A model generated the notes under the pieces. The model did no database searches. It was not told the origin of the DNA and saw only the letters and a program-made list of their open reading frames with translations. The position numbers were made by a program, and so were the translations under genes. From JAQUGA01 sp964521105 (GTDB taxonomy: Bacteria > Bacteroidota > Bacteroidia > Bacteroidales > WCHB1-69), in assembly GCA_964521105.1 (NCBI GenBank), contig CAZFPO010000136.1:1-7175 (forward strand): a stretch of 7,175 nucleotides of DNA. The letters are read 5' to 3'. Below, piece after piece: positions 6,961 to 7,175 of this stretch. The stretch's first letter is position 1. The number at the start of each line of letters is the position of its first letter.

Positions 6961-7175
6961 TTATCTAATTTTACGAATAGCAGGCATAAAAAGTTGTAGT
7001 AAAAATAACAGACCGATTACACCTGAGGTAATGTATGCAATCCGACCAATATAGTCGCCATATACGGTATAAACCGTGAGCTCACTGTTTTGGTTAAGGG
7101 TTTCTTTAATTACGGTAGGAGTCCACCATTCGGTTTTTTGCAACACATCGCCACGTTGATTTATAAATCCCGAAG
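6961..7175 (-). CDS. lnt: Apolipoprotein N-acyltransferase, C-terminal fragment cut by the window edge
   Basis: The frame is open to the right edge, giving 70 complete codons before the stop. The sequence SGFINQRGDVLQKTEWW, then LTVYTVYGDYIGRIA, then a hydrophobic helix (YITSGVIGLLFLLQLFM) and a basic tail (RKIR) matches the end of Lnt. In Lnt the nitrilase-fold domain finishes with an F-I-x-x-x-G-x-x-x-Q segment and a T-x-Y-x-x-x-GD segment before the last membrane helix. Lnt is an inner-membrane enzyme that adds the third acyl chain to the N-terminal Cys of lipoproteins, using phospholipid as donor. The Glu-Lys-Cys catalytic residues would lie outside the window, so activity cannot be judged. 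A GTG at 7146 could be mistaken for a start but lies inside the conserved domain. The gene heads a tight leftward operon with the phospholipase D-like gene (8-nt gap). Confidence 0.78.
   Translation of the reverse strand, partial: SGFINQRGDVLQKTEWWTPTVIKETLNQNSELTVYTVYGDYIGRIAYITSGVIGLLFLLQLFMPAIRKIR

Noticed and set aside
6863..7054. + strand open frame of 63 codons across the lnt/phospholipase D junction
   Set aside because: It is antisense to two supported genes and its translation has no coherent features.
7144..7146. GTG on the - strand at 7146 as the start of a 61-residue protein
   Set aside because: The frame continues open to the window edge, and the upstream residues (SGFINQRGD) complete a conserved Lnt segment, so this is an internal Val codon.

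Overview
The window looks like chromosomal DNA of a Bacteroidota (Bacteroidetes-group) bacterium. It is AT-rich, has no clear Shine-Dalgarno sequences, and carries a DUF4249 lipoprotein paired with a TonB-dependent receptor that has an N-terminal carboxypeptidase-regulatory-like domain. That pairing is typical of the phylum. No rRNA, tRNA, CRISPR array, insertion sequence or phage gene was seen.

Left block (about 2-4908, + strand): four tightly packed envelope genes. In order they are a lipoprotein of unknown function whose start lies off the left edge, a DUF4249 lipoprotein, an 810-residue TonB-dependent receptor, and a 192-residue predicted outer-membrane beta-barrel. Gaps are 49 nt, 9 nt and then an 11-nt overlap. 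The last three at least look like one operon, ending in a good intrinsic terminator at 4971-4994. A strong 11-bp hairpin sits in the 49-nt gap between the first and second genes. I infer a cell-surface uptake module in which lipoproteins cooperate with the TonB-dependent channel, as SusD does with SusC. The substrate cannot be read from the sequence.

Middle (4909-5285): a 377-bp convergent intergenic region with one hairpin terminator for the left block and a second inverted repeat just past the right block. No gene was found in it.

Right block (5286-7175, - strand): three genes that read leftwards. They are the C-terminal end of an apolipoprotein N-acyltransferase (lnt, cut by the right edge), a cardiolipin-synthase-like phospholipase D family protein with two intact HKD motifs (8 nt after lnt), and a small lipoprotein (44 nt further on). 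They form a probable envelope operon linking lipoprotein maturation and phospholipid metabolism. Sampled lines are clearly less AT-rich here than in the left block.

I see no clear new defence or mobile system. The most interesting unknowns are the first lipoprotein with its undescribed C-terminal domain, the hairpin at 981-1011, and the lnt/PLD/lipoprotein arrangement.
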